Shown: positions 56,238 through 64,000, counted from the first letter of the stretch. The stretch is DNA of 64,000 nt from an uncultured Acetobacteraceae bacterium (GCA_937873205.1 CALMVO010000122.1:1-64000), one strand, 5' to 3'. Notes: generated from the sequence alone by a model not told the origin. Numbers and translations are program-made.

Positions 56238-56993
56238 TCAGCCGTCGCGGCGCTTGACGGTGAGCGCCGCCGGGCCCTGCGTCACCGGCATCATCTCGAT
56301 CCGGTTGACGTTGACCCGCGCCGGCAGGCCGATCACCCAGGCGATGGTCTCGGCGATGTCCTCCGGCAGCAGCGGATCGGCGTTGCGGTAGACCGCCTCG
56401 GCCTTGGCATCGTCGCCGAAACGGACGTTGCTGAACTCGCTGCCGCCGACCAGGCCGGGCTCGATGTTGGTGACGCGGACGCCGGTGCCGACCAGGTCGG
56501 CCTTCAGGTTGCCGACGAACTGCGCCACGAACGCCTTCGTGCCGCCATAGACGTGGCCGCCCGGGTAGGGGTAGGTGCCGGCGATGCTGCCGATGGTGAC
56601 GACGTGGCCGCGATCGCGCGCGACCATGCCCGGCAGCAGGGCCCGCACCGGCCCCAGCACGCCGCCGATGTTGGTCTCGACCATGCGCGTCCAGTCCAGG
56701 GGATCGCATTCCCAGGCCGGCCCCAGCCCCAGCGCCAGCCCGGCATTGGCGATCAGAACGTCGATGGCGCGCCAGCCGTCCGGCAGCGAGCCCGGCAGAG
56801 CGGCCACGGCGTCGCGATCGGTGACGTCGAGCGGCACGCCCAGCAGGTTCGGGCCCAGCTCCGCGGCCAGCGTCTGCAGCCGTTCGGCGCGGCGCCCGGT
56901 GGCGACCACGCGGTTGCCGTCCGCCACCAGCCGCCGCGCGGTGGCGCGGCCGAAGCCGGCGGTGGCGCCGGTGATGAAGACTGTCAGACCCAT
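56238..56993 (-). CDS. SDR family oxidoreductase, YdfG-like
   Basis: A 251-aa short-chain dehydrogenase. It has the NADP motif TGATAGFGRATARRL, with basic residues after strand 2 (ATGRRAERL) indicating NADPH, NAGLALGLGPAW, catalytic Ser/Tyr/Lys in IGSIAGTYPYPGGHVYGGTK, and the C-terminal NVNRIEMMPVTQGP typical of YdfG-like 3-hydroxy acid/serine dehydrogenases. GGAGG precedes the ATG. It follows PPK2 by 1 nt in the same direction. Confidence 0.88.
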   Translation of the reverse strand: MGLTVFITGATAGFGRATARRLVADGNRVVATGRRAERLQTLAAELGPNLLGVPLDVTDRDAVAALPGSLPDGWRAIDVLIANAGLALGLGPAWECDPLDWTRMVETNIGGVLGPVRALLPGMVARDRGHVVTIGSIAGTYPYPGGHVYGGTKAFVAQFVGNLKADLVGTGVRVTNIEPGLVGGSEFSNVRFGDDAKAEAVYRNADPLLPEDIAETIAWVIGLPARVNVNRIEMMPVTQGPAALTVKRRDG

Positions 56994-57037
56994 GCGTGCC
57001 TCCGTGATCGCTGCCGAAACGGCCGCCGTCGCCGCGA

Positions 57038-57277
57038 TCATGGCGTCGTCGGGGACGTCACCATTTGCGCGAGCTCGGCCTGGCCGGCAAGCTTGGACCC
57101 GCCCGGGCCATAGAGGCGGAGGTCCAGCCAGGACGGGGCTGGCAGCAGCGCCGCGGCACGGCGCAGTGCCGCCCCCTCGGTTCCGAAATACTCCTGCCGC
57201 TCCCGCGACGCCGGCCGCCCGCCGGGCATCGGGATCGCCGGCACCGGGCTCTCGAGGTAGGCGAGAATGAACGGCAT
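57038..57277 (-). CDS. Hypothetical small protein
   Basis: A 79-aa frame beginning MPFILAYLESPVPAIPMPGG, preceded by AGGAT. It contains EYFGTEGAALRRAAALLPAP and LDLRLYGPGGSKLAGQ, which looks like a genuine folded small protein. No signal or membrane segment is present. I do not recognise a family; a chance ORF cannot be excluded in such G+C-rich sequence. Confidence 0.5.
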   Translation of the reverse strand: MPFILAYLESPVPAIPMPGGRPASRERQEYFGTEGAALRRAAALLPAPSWLDLRLYGPGGSKLAGQAELAQMVTSPTTP

Positions 57278-57375
57278 GGCGATCCTGGCTCACGCGATGA
57301 GACAGGGTTACCCGGGTGGCCCGCGAGCGCAACCGGACTTGCGCTGCCCCCTGACTGCGCCCCATCTGCGCGCCT

Positions 57376-57957
57376 ATGGGGACCTTCGATGACGAACCGG
57401 CTGCCGGCCTGACCGGACAGCTGCTGATCGCGATGCCGTCGCTGCTGGACCGCGCGTTCCAGCAGACCGTGGTGTTCCTGTGCGCCCATTCGGCCGAGGA
57501 CGGCGCGATGGGCCTGGTGGTGAACCGTCGGCTGGCGGAGCCGGGCTTCGACGACCTGCTGGCGCAGCTGGAGATCGCGCCGGCGCCGCCGCGGCGCCGC
57601 ATCGCGCTGTGCGCCGGCGGCCCGGTGGAGAATTCGCGCGGCTTCGTGCTGCACAGCAGCGACTGGAGCGGCTCCGGCAGCCTCGTGGTCGACGACGACG
57701 TCGTGCTCACCGCCAGCCTCGACGTGCTGCGCGAGATTGCCGACGGCCAGGGGCCGCGGCAGGCGCTGCTGGCGCTGGGCCACGCCGCCTGGGGACCGGG
57801 CCAGCTCGAGGCCGAGATCCGGCAGAACGCCTGGCTGACCGCGCCGCCGACCGATGCGATCGTGTTCGGCAGCGATCACGACCGGAAGTGGCATCGGGCC
57901 TTCGCGGCGCTGGGGGTCGACCCGATGCGGCTAGTGGGCGACGTCGGCAACGCCTGA
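57376..57957 (+). CDS. YqgE/AlgH family protein
   Basis: A 193-aa protein with the family pattern LTGQLLIAMPSLLDRAFQQT, VVFLCAHSAEDGAMGLVVNR, CAGGPVENSRGFVLHSSDW and LGHAAWGPGQLEAEIRQNAW. In Pseudomonas the relative AlgH affects alginate regulation, but the molecular function is unknown. Here it stands between a small hypothetical gene and a convergent HAD phosphatase. Confidence 0.92.
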   Translation: MGTFDDEPAAGLTGQLLIAMPSLLDRAFQQTVVFLCAHSAEDGAMGLVVNRRLAEPGFDDLLAQLEIAPAPPRRRIALCAGGPVENSRGFVLHSSDWSGSGSLVVDDDVVLTASLDVLREIADGQGPRQALLALGHAAWGPGQLEAEIRQNAWLTAPPTDAIVFGSDHDRKWHRAFAALGVDPMRLVGDVGNA

Positions 57958-57972
57958 GGCGGCGGGCCGCCG

Positions 57973-58827
57973 CTACCAGACGAAGCGCGGCACCGTCGCC
58001 GCCGGAGCGAGCCCGGCGGCGCGCGCCTCGGCCTCGGCGAGGGCGGTGTCGCCGCCCAGCAGCTCGCCGTGGATGCCGCCCAGCACCCAGCAGCCGTCCA
58101 GGCGGGCGGCGCGGGCGCCGGCGATGTCGGTGGCCAGGCTGTCGCCGATCGCCAGGATGCGGGCGTCCGGGACGCCCAGCATGCGGCGCACGGGCTCGTA
58201 GATCTCGGGATAGGGCTTGCCGAGCTGGCGGACCTCGCCGCCCAGCTCGGCATAGTGGCGGGCGAGCAGCCCGGCGCAGATCAGACGCTGGCCGCCACGC
58301 ACCACCTCCAGGTCCGGATTGGCACAGGCCATCGGCAGCCGGTGGGCGGCGCAGTCGCGCAAGCTCGGCAGGTAGGGGGCGATTTCGGTCTCGCCGGCCG
58401 CGTCGTCCGGCCCGGTATTCAGCACGAAGTCGGCCTCGGCCGGACTCGCCACCCGGGTCTGCGGCAGCCCCTCGAACAGGCCGGCATCCTTGGCCGGGCC
58501 CAGGTGCCAAACGCGGGGGCCGAGGGCGGCGAACCACGGGTCGGTGCGGTCGATCAGCGCCAGACGCGTCGCCTCGCCGCTGGTGAGCAGGCCGTCATAG
58601 GTGTGGTCCGGAATGCCGAGCCGGCGCAGGGTCTCCTGCACCGCGGCCCGCCGGCGCGGCGCGTTCGACAGCAGCACGATGCGGGCGCCGCCGGCGCGCA
58701 GCCGGGTCAGGCAGTCGACGGCGCCGGGGTAGGCGGCGACGCCGTCATGCACCACGCCCCACAGATCGACGATGAAGCCGTCATAGCGGGCGGCCAGCGC
58801 CGCCATGCCGCGCTCGTGCCGCATCAT
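57973..58827 (-). CDS. HAD-superfamily hydrolase (subfamily IIA, TIGR01459-like)
   Basis: A 284-aa phosphatase of the HAD IIA/NagD-like type. Motif I is FIVDLWGVVHDG, where the second catalytic Asp position reads Trp-Gly-Val as in the TIGR01459 group. Motif II is VLLSNAPRR and motif IV is LAIGDSLATDIAGARAA. The substrate is unknown. The ATG at 58827 overlaps the pyrD stop, so the two are co-translated. Confidence 0.85.
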   Translation of the reverse strand: MMRHERGMAALAARYDGFIVDLWGVVHDGVAAYPGAVDCLTRLRAGGARIVLLSNAPRRRAAVQETLRRLGIPDHTYDGLLTSGEATRLALIDRTDPWFAALGPRVWHLGPAKDAGLFEGLPQTRVASPAEADFVLNTGPDDAAGETEIAPYLPSLRDCAAHRLPMACANPDLEVVRGGQRLICAGLLARHYAELGGEVRQLGKPYPEIYEPVRRMLGVPDARILAIGDSLATDIAGARAARLDGCWVLGGIHGELLGGDTALAEAEARAAGLAPAATVPRFVW

Positions 58828-59888
58828 CGCAGCGACTGCCGCGCGGCCTCGACGGAGTCGAGGCCGGCATCGGCGAGCGCCTGGCGCAGCTCCCGCTTCA
58901 GCCGGCGCAGCAGGCCCGGCCCCTCATAGGCGAAGCTGGTATAGACCTGCACCAGGTCGGCGCCGGCGCGCAGCCGCTGCAGGATGTCGGCGCCGCTCTC
59001 GATGCCGCCGCAGCCGATCAGCGTGAGGCGACCGGCGGACAGCCGCGACACCTCGGCCAGCATGGCGGTGGCGCGGGCGCGCAGCGGCCGGCCGGACAAG
59101 CCGCCGGCCTCGCCGGCATGGCGGCCTGTCAGGCCCGGCGGCCGCGCCAGCAGGGTGTTGGAGACGATCAGCCCGTCGATGCCTGCGGCGACCGCGGTCT
59201 CGACGATGCCGCTGAGCGCCGCGTCCTCGAGGTCGGGCGCCAGCTTGACCAGCAGCGGCGTGCGCAGCGCCCCCCGCGCGGCGACGATCGCGTGCAGCAG
59301 CCCGCCCAGCCGTTCGACCCGCTGCAGGTCGCGCAGGCCGGGCGTGTTCGGCGAGGACAGGTTGATCACCAGGTAGTCGACCAGCGGCGCCAGGCGCCGC
59401 ACCGCGTGGGCGTAGTCGGCCTCGGGGTCGGCGCCCTCCTTGTTGATGCCGAGGTTGGCGCCGAGCGGCGCGCCCAGCGATGGGCCGCCACGGAGGCCGC
59501 TCAGCCGGGCCTCGAACACGTCGAGCCCCTGGTTGTTGAAGCCCATGCGGTTGATCACGGCGCCGGCCGCGGGCAGCCGGAACAGCCGCGGCCGCGGGTT
59601 GCCGGGCTGCGGCCGCGGCGTGACGGTGCCGGCCTCGACGAGACCGAAGCCAAGCCGGGCCAGCGGGCGCATCACCCGCGCATCCTTGTCGAAGCCGGCG
59701 GCGAGGCCGATCGGGTTGGCGAAGGCGAGCCCCATCGCCCGGACGCCGAGCCCGGCATCGTCGGCGGTCGCACCGCGTCCGGCGAGGCCGAGCGACAGCG
59801 CGGCCAGGGCCAGATCGTGGGCGCGTTCCGGCGGCAGCCGGCGCAGCACCGGCTGGGACAGGCGCATGGCGGCGGTCTGCAGCATCAT
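58824..59888 (-). CDS. pyrD: Dihydroorotate dehydrogenase (quinone), class 2
   Basis: A 354-aa membrane-associated flavoenzyme of pyrimidine synthesis that passes electrons to quinone. An N-terminal amphipathic region (RLSQPVLRRLPPERAHDLAL) precedes the FMN barrel with FANPIGLAAGFDKDARVM, GTVTPRPQPGNPRPRLFRLP, NRMGFNNQGLD, and the catalytic-Ser loop NLSSPNTPGLRDLQ. The ATG at 59888 is chosen; ATG 59867 is possible. It is followed by an overlapping HAD gene. Confidence 0.95.
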   Translation of the reverse strand: MMLQTAAMRLSQPVLRRLPPERAHDLALAALSLGLAGRGATADDAGLGVRAMGLAFANPIGLAAGFDKDARVMRPLARLGFGLVEAGTVTPRPQPGNPRPRLFRLPAAGAVINRMGFNNQGLDVFEARLSGLRGGPSLGAPLGANLGINKEGADPEADYAHAVRRLAPLVDYLVINLSSPNTPGLRDLQRVERLGGLLHAIVAARGALRTPLLVKLAPDLEDAALSGIVETAVAAGIDGLIVSNTLLARPPGLTGRHAGEAGGLSGRPLRARATAMLAEVSRLSAGRLTLIGCGGIESGADILQRLRAGADLVQVYTSFAYEGPGLLRRLKRELRQALADAGLDSVEAARQSLR

Positions 59889-59977
59889 GCGCCCGTCCTG
59901 CCGCATGACGGCTGCCATGGAAAGGGCGGGACGGCGCCGCGCTTGTCAGCAGACGGCCTGGGGGCGATCCTGCGGCC

Positions 59978-60202
59978 ATGTGGAACGAGCCCTACCTCGA
60001 GACCTGCTGCCGGTCGGCGCTGCACCGCCTCCGGCTGTGCGGCGGGTCCGGACGCCCGGACGCGCATCGCGAGGAGCTGAAGGACGCGCGCTGCCTGGAC
60101 CGGCTGCGCGAGCTGGGCTTGGCCGAGCACCAGGGTGACCGCTACCGCATCACGCCGGCCGGGCAGGCGCGGCATCAGCTCGAGATCATGAAGAGCGCGT
60201 GA
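59978..60202 (+). CDS. Hypothetical small protein, winged-helix-like
   Basis: A 74-aa protein, MWNEPYLETCCRSALHRLRL, ending in DRLRELGLAEHQGDRYRITP and AGQARHQ, which reads like the wing of a small winged-helix DNA-binding protein. It lies 13 nt upstream of a phage-repressor-like gene in the same direction and may act with it. No family is recognised. Confidence 0.6.
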   Translation: MWNEPYLETCCRSALHRLRLCGGSGRPDAHREELKDARCLDRLRELGLAEHQGDRYRITPAGQARHQLEIMKSA

Positions 60203-60215
60203 GAGGCGGCGCGCG

Positions 60216-60827
60216 ATGAGGCACGAGGATGTCTGGCGGGCGCTGGATACGCTCGCGGCCGAGAAGGGCCTGTCGCCGTCCGGGCTGGCGCGGGCGGCCG
60301 GGCTCGACCCCACGGCGTTCAACCGATCGAAGCGGACCAGCCGGGCCGGGCTGCGCTGGCCCAGCACCGAGAGCCTGTCGCGGGTGCTGTCGGCGACCGG
60401 GGCCAGCCTTGAGAGCTTCACCGCCCTGGTCGGCGGCGCGCGGGCACTCGCCGGCGCCGGCCGCCAGCGCGCGCGGCACCTGCCGTTGCTGCCGCTGTCG
60501 CGGCTGCTGGAGGCCGAGCTGTTCGATGCGGCGGGCTATCCCGCCGCCCACGGCTGGGAGCGGACCGAGGTGCCGCAGCCGGGCGACCCGCACAGCTACG
60601 CGGTGCACCTGGACGATCCGCGCTTCGAGCCGGTGTTCCGCGAGGGCGGCATTCTCATCATGTCGCCGGACGCGCCGATCCGCCCCGGCGACCGGGTACT
60701 GGTGCGCGACGACGGCGGCATCAACGCCTTCGTGGCCGGCACACCATACCGGCCGCTGGACCGCCGCGGCGGCGAGATCGCCGAGCGTCCGGAATGGGCG
60801 CACCGGATCGTCTGGGCGAGCCTGTAG
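60216..60827 (+). CDS. Helix-turn-helix regulator with degenerate S24 (LexA-like) domain
   Basis: A 203-aa protein. The N-terminal HTH contains LSPSGLARAAGLDPTAFNRS. The C-terminal domain has the S24 beta fold (DDPRFEPVFREGGILIMSPD, PGDRVLVRD). The catalytic Ser in the usual GDSM motif is replaced (here LDDPRF), and the Lys-containing strand reads INAFVAG, so autoproteolysis looks lost. It may be a repressor derived from a phage-type gene that responds without self-cleavage. Confidence 0.78.
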   Translation: MRHEDVWRALDTLAAEKGLSPSGLARAAGLDPTAFNRSKRTSRAGLRWPSTESLSRVLSATGASLESFTALVGGARALAGAGRQRARHLPLLPLSRLLEAELFDAAGYPAAHGWERTEVPQPGDPHSYAVHLDDPRFEPVFREGGILIMSPDAPIRPGDRVLVRDDGGINAFVAGTPYRPLDRRGGEIAERPEWAHRIVWASL

Positions 60828-60949
60828 GCAGGGAGAGCCTGGCAGGCTGCGAAGCTGCGGACGCTCGGCCATCATCTGTCTTGGTCTTGTCGTTTCATGG
60901 ATCAGGCGGGACCAGCGGCGGCCGGCGATTCCGCCCTTGCAGGACCTCC

Positions 60950-61175
60950 TTGAGGGGCAACAGCGCTTCGGTCCGTCTCCCCCGCCGCCGTGCCCGACGC
61001 GGCACACATGCGCCTGGACCAGCCGATCGACGTGCGCGTCGAAGGTGGCCGGATCGTCATCGAGCCGCTCCAGCCGACAGGGTATGACATCGCGACGCTG
61101 ATCGCCGAGATGACCGACGAGAACCGCCACGATCCGATCGACATGGGGAGGCCGGCTGGCCGCGAGGCCTGGTAG
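60950..61175 (+). pseudogene. MazE-type antitoxin, N-terminally decayed
   Basis: An AbrB-like start GNSASVRLP is visible at 60956-60982. It lacks the residues normally before GNS, and a C-run (CTCCCCCG) shifts the frame before AAVPDAAHMRLDQPIDVRVE. The remaining 61-aa ORF from GTG 60990 keeps the toxin-wrapping tail (YDIATLIAEMTDENRHDPID). The toxin gene overlaps its stop by 1 nt. It might still neutralise the toxin without binding DNA. Confidence 0.65.
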
Positions 61176-61495
61176 TGGCGACCGACTACGTGCCCGATGC
61201 CGGCGACATCGTCTGGCTGCAGTTCGATCCGCAGGCCGGACATGAGCAGGCGGGGCATCGGCCCGCGGTCGTGCTCCATCCGGCCAGCTATAACGGCCGG
61301 GCGGGAATGATCCTCCGCTGCCCGACGACGACGCGGATCAAGGGCTCTCCGTTCGAGGTGATCCTCGCCGGCACGCCGTCGAGCGCGGCGCTCGCCGACC
61401 AGGTGAAGAGCCAGGGCCGGCGGGCCCGCAAGGGTCGGATCGGCGCGACCGAGCTGGCCGAGGTGCGGGCGAAGCTGGTGGCGCTGATCGGCTAG
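61175..61495 (+). CDS. MazF/PemK/ChpB family endoribonuclease toxin
   Basis: A 106-aa toxin that cleaves mRNA in the family. It has YVPDAGDIVWLQFDPQAGHE, the conserved GHRPAVVLHPASYN with catalytic Arg, RCPTTTRIKG, and DQVKSQGRRARKGRIGATEL. The usual Trp after VKSLD is absent. GTG 61175 overlaps the antitoxin stop. Its TAG stop is formed by the TA target and first G of MITE copy 5. Confidence 0.85.
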   Translation: MATDYVPDAGDIVWLQFDPQAGHEQAGHRPAVVLHPASYNGRAGMILRCPTTTRIKGSPFEVILAGTPSSAALADQVKSQGRRARKGRIGATELAEVRAKLVALIG

Positions 61496-61597
61496 AGCAT
61501 CATCCGATCGAACGGACTCGTCGATCGGATAAAGATGCTCGTCAAAACAACAAGCTAGAGGATGATCCGCGAGCCTAAGCGATCGGATCATCCTCTA
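61493..61597 (-). mobile_element. TA-flanked double-hairpin MITE, copy 5 (inverted)
   Basis: It reads TAGAGCATCATCCGATCGAA through to GGATCATCCTCTA, the reverse complement of copy 3 with one T missing in module B (CTCGTCGATC). TA flanks lie at 61493-61494 and 61596-61597. Removing the element and one TA leaves GGCTAGGA, in which CTAG provides the TAG stops of mazF (plus) and the MFS gene (minus). Confidence 0.88.
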
Positions 61598-62899
61598 GGA
61601 GGCTGTCGGCGCCGAGACCGGTCTGGCGGGATCAAGCCGATCCCGCCCCATGCGGACGATCCGGGTCTCGCGGCCGAGGGCCGCCAGCCCGGCGATCAGC
61701 AGGGCGACCACCGCGATCACGCCGGCCAGCGCCCAGCGGATGTCGCTGCCGGCGAGGTGGGACAGCCAGACCTGCAGGTTGGCGTTGGGCGAGGCCAGCA
61801 GGTTGCCGAGCTGATAGACCACGCCCGGAAAGGTGCCGCGGATGGCGGCGGGCGAGATCTCGTTCAGGTAGGCCGGCACCACGCCCCAGGCGCCCTGGAC
61901 GCAGAACTGGATCAGGAAGCCGCCGATCGCCAGCGGCAGCAGGTGGCTCGAGAAAGCCCAGAGCGGGATCACCGGCAGCGCCAGCAGGGCGGCCAGAGCC
62001 AGCGCCCAGCGGCGGCCGATCCGCTGGCTCGCGGCCCCGAAACACAGCCCGCCCAGGATGGCGCCGACGTTGTAGATGATGGTCATGGTGACGACGGTGG
62101 CATGGGGTAGGCGGTGGTAGCCGGCCAGGAACAGCCTCGGATAGAGGTCCTGGGAGCCGTGCGAGAAGAACAGCATCGCCGTCATCAGCACGATCGCATA
62201 GAAGCCGAGTCCGGCATGGCGGCGGAGCACCGTGAGCGGGCCCGGCGTCGGCATGGCGGCGCGCAGCGTCCAGTCCGGGCTTTCCGGCACGCTGCGGCGG
62301 ATATACAGCACCAGCAGCGCCGGGGCGGCGCCGACGATGAACATGCCGCGCCAGCCAATCCAGGGCTCGGCGATGAACAGCAGCGAGGCGACCAGGAAGC
62401 CGGTCGGGTAGCCCGTTTGCAGGATGCCGGACACCGCGCCGCGCCAGCGCGCCGGCACGCTCTCCATCGCCAGCGAGGCGCCGACGCCCCATTCGCCGCC
62501 CATGGCGACGCCAAAGAGGGCGCGCAGGATGAGAAAGGCGGTGAAGCTCGGCGCGAAGCCGGTCAGCAGTTCGAAGGCTGCGTAGCAGAGCACGTTGGCC
62601 ATCATGGTCGGGCGGCGGCCGTAGCGGTCGGCGAGCCGGCCGAAGCCCCAGGCGCCCACGACGCGGCAAGCCAGCGTCACGGTGATCGCCCAGGCGGTGG
62701 CCGCGACGGTGAGGCCGAAGGAGCGCGCCACGGTGTCGAGCACGAACACCATGATGAAGAAGTCGAATGAATCCAGCATCCAGCCGAGATAGCAGGCCAC
62801 CACCACGTGGATCGCGGCGCGCCGCTCGAACGCCGAGACCGGGCGATCCGGCATCGCCGCCGCGTGCGAGAAGCCGGACACCGTATCGCCTGCTTCCAT
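61595..62899 (-). CDS. MFS transporter, sialate/sugar-acid symporter type
   Basis: A 434-aa, 12-helix transporter. The start CYLGWMLDSFDFFIMVFVLD, the loop GRLADRYGRRPTMM, and GGEWGVGASLAMESVPARWR fit the sialate:H+ symporter/NanT branch, which imports organic acids such as sialate, benzoate or sugar acids. The substrate is unknown. Its stop is part of the MITE-occupied CTAG. Confidence 0.85.
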   Translation of the reverse strand: MEAGDTVSGFSHAAAMPDRPVSAFERRAAIHVVVACYLGWMLDSFDFFIMVFVLDTVARSFGLTVAATAWAITVTLACRVVGAWGFGRLADRYGRRPTMMANVLCYAAFELLTGFAPSFTAFLILRALFGVAMGGEWGVGASLAMESVPARWRGAVSGILQTGYPTGFLVASLLFIAEPWIGWRGMFIVGAAPALLVLYIRRSVPESPDWTLRAAMPTPGPLTVLRRHAGLGFYAIVLMTAMLFFSHGSQDLYPRLFLAGYHRLPHATVVTMTIIYNVGAILGGLCFGAASQRIGRRWALALAALLALPVIPLWAFSSHLLPLAIGGFLIQFCVQGAWGVVPAYLNEISPAAIRGTFPGVVYQLGNLLASPNANLQVWLSHLAGSDIRWALAGVIAVVALLIAGLAALGRETRIVRMGRDRLDPARPVSAPTAS

Positions 62900-62981
62900 C
62901 AGACCCTCTCCCTAGTCGTTCCGGCAGCATAGAGACGGGGCGGGTTTCGACAATCGGACCCCCGCACCGGCGAGGACGGCG

Positions 62982-63638
62982 ATGAATCGGACCGATCGAT
63001 GCATGATCCTGCTCGCCCTCGGCCTGGCCGGGCTTGCCGGCATGGTGGACGCGCTCGGCTATCTGGCGCTGCACGGCTTCTTCGTCTCCTTCATGAGCGG
63101 CAACTCGACGCGGCTCAGCGTCGGGGTCGCGCAGGGGACGCACCGCGTCGTCGGCATCGCCGGCGCGCTGATCGGGCTGTTCGTCGTCGGCGTGATCGGG
63201 GGCGAGCTGCTCAACCGGGCGCTGGGACAGCGACGCAGCCGGCTGCTGGGGGCGGTGGCGCTGATGCTGACGCTGGCGGCGGCGGCGGCCTCGCTGGGCC
63301 GGAGCGCCACGGCGATCGCTTTGGCGACGCTGGCACTGGGAGCGGAGAACGCGGTGCTGAAGCGGGTCGGCGCGATCACCATCGGCGCCACCTACATGAC
63401 CGGGACACTGGTCAAGCTGGGTTCCGCCGTCGCCGCGGCGCTGGGCGGCGGTCCACGCTGGGACTGGCTGCCCTACCTGCTGATGTGGCTGTCGCTGGCC
63501 ACGGGCTCGGTGGTCGGCGCGCTGCTGTTTCCGTGGCTCGGGCTGCAGGGACTGTGGCTGGCGGCGGCCTGGTGCACGCTGCTGGCGGCGCTGGTGGCGA
63601 TCGCGGCTCGGAAGTCGCCGCAGGTCGACCGGGAGTGA
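62982..63638 (+). CDS. YoaK family (DUF1275) membrane protein
   Basis: A 218-aa integral membrane protein with the DUF1275 pattern AGMVDALGYLALHGFFVSFM, SGNSTRL and ITIGATYMTGTLVKL, and about six hydrophobic segments. It is distinct in sequence from the paralogue at 9784. It is divergent from the MFS gene across 82 bp. The function is unknown. Confidence 0.87.
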   Translation: MNRTDRCMILLALGLAGLAGMVDALGYLALHGFFVSFMSGNSTRLSVGVAQGTHRVVGIAGALIGLFVVGVIGGELLNRALGQRRSRLLGAVALMLTLAAAAASLGRSATAIALATLALGAENAVLKRVGAITIGATYMTGTLVKLGSAVAAALGGGPRWDWLPYLLMWLSLATGSVVGALLFPWLGLQGLWLAAAWCTLLAALVAIAARKSPQVDRE

Positions 63639-64000
63639 CGATTCGCTGGCGTCCGCCGGAGCGGCGCCAGCAGCGCCGCCGGCAGGGCAACATCGGTCTG
63701 CGCGCGCGGATCGTCGACGCCGATCCTGACCGCGCGCGGCGGCGGGGTCGCGCGGAAGCTGCCGTGCAGCCGATCCCACGGGCTGATGCCGCTCGACCAG
63801 TTGCTGTCGCGCTCGGCGGGCACCACGGAATGGTGGATGCCGTGCATCCGGGGCGTGGTCAGCAGCCAGGACAGCCGCCGATCCCAGCCGGGCGGCAGCG
63901 CCCAGTTCGAGTGGTGGAACAGGATCGACAGCGTGAAGAAGCGCTGCCAGGCGTCGAGCGTGCCGGGCGAGATGCCGCTGGCCCGCACCTGCACCAGGCG
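63473..64000 (-). CDS. Sterol desaturase/fatty acid hydroxylase family protein (5' partial)
   Basis: The C-terminal part of a di-iron membrane hydroxylase: FHHSNWALP and TPRMHGIHHSVVPAERDSNW with SPWDRLHGSFR are the late histidine clusters of the family. The gene runs off the window at its 5' end. The open frame continues 165 bp into the convergent DUF1275 gene with a low-complexity, non-family tail, so the true end is probably near 63640 and a stop or frame has been lost. Confidence 0.7.
   Translation of the reverse strand, partial: RLVQVRASGISPGTLDAWQRFFTLSILFHHSNWALPPGWDRRLSWLLTTPRMHGIHHSVVPAERDSNWSSGISPWDRLHGSFRATPPPRAVRIGVDDPRAQTDVALPAALLAPLRRTPANRHSRSTCGDFRAAIATSAASSVHQAAASHSPCSPSHGNSSAPTTEPVASDSHISR

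Overview
The window is G+C-rich, densely coded chromosomal DNA of an alphaproteobacterium. The lineage is most likely Acetobacteraceae or another Rhodospirillales-like group. This is inferred from the very high G+C, the minCDE set, a 4.5S RNA gene beside dnaX, a purS/purQ/purL cluster followed by bolA and a monothiol glutaredoxin, and abundant G+C-rich palindromic repeats. I saw no rRNA, tRNA, CRISPR array, plasmid or phage structural genes.

Layout. 0-9.5 kb: a BaiN-like flavoprotein, a GST, minCDE, a DUF1835 protein, a GntR regulator, a methyltransferase, then folB, a FolM-like reductase, recR and ybaB. 9.5-16.4 kb: an accessory block that separates ybaB-recR from dnaX. It holds a DUF1275 membrane protein, a tartrate-to-glycerate cassette (broken MFS gene, tartrate dehydrogenase, glycerate kinase, Tat-exported hydrolase), an IS1595-type remnant with low-G+C passengers, and LysR/MFS fragments. 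16.4-26.7 kb: dnaX, ffs, nudC, dienelactone hydrolase, pheA, a diheme cytochrome c, a hisN-like phosphatase, serA, two gene scraps and a ComM/YifB ATPase. 27-34.5 kb: metC-sseA-XRE, an AI-2E family transporter, a nuclease-fold protein with a 15-bp tandem repeat, and a LysR gene next to a bicupin gene split by a mobile element. 34.5-46.6 kb: cardiolipin synthase, yraN, DUF1800/DUF1501, grxD, bolA and the purine genes purL, purQ, purS, purC and purB. 46.7-64 kb: MFS, ggt-map, dacA, clpS-clpA, PPK2, an SDR, yqgE, a HAD phosphatase, pyrD, an S24-like regulator, a decayed mazE with an intact mazF, a second MFS, a second DUF1275 protein and a partial sterol-desaturase-like gene.

Most notable observation: a ~102-nt double-hairpin repeat occurs five times (36-141, 19765-19870, 33886-33991, 55275-55335 truncated, 61493-61597 inverted). 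The four full copies are bounded by TA on both sides and have near-identical inverted ends. Removing one copy plus one TA restores a single bicupin reading frame at 33.4-34.5 kb, and restores a CTAG shared by two convergent stop codons at 61.5 kb. This is the behaviour of a TA-targeting, mariner/IS630-type MITE. Because the element begins with G, an insertion at a TA in the first two positions of a codon creates TAG, so insertions into stop codons are silent. In forward orientation its first hairpin is followed by a T-rich tract and may act as a portable transcription terminator.

A second G+C-rich repeat (1328-1432, 35961-36012, 46682-46794) also touches gene ends and supplies the C-terminal codons of one MFS transporter.

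Functionally, the region is mainly housekeeping: division-site selection, recombination and replication, purine, pyrimidine, folate, serine and aromatic amino-acid synthesis, and Clp proteolysis. The repeats, the IS remnant and several pseudogenes mark where it has been reshaped.
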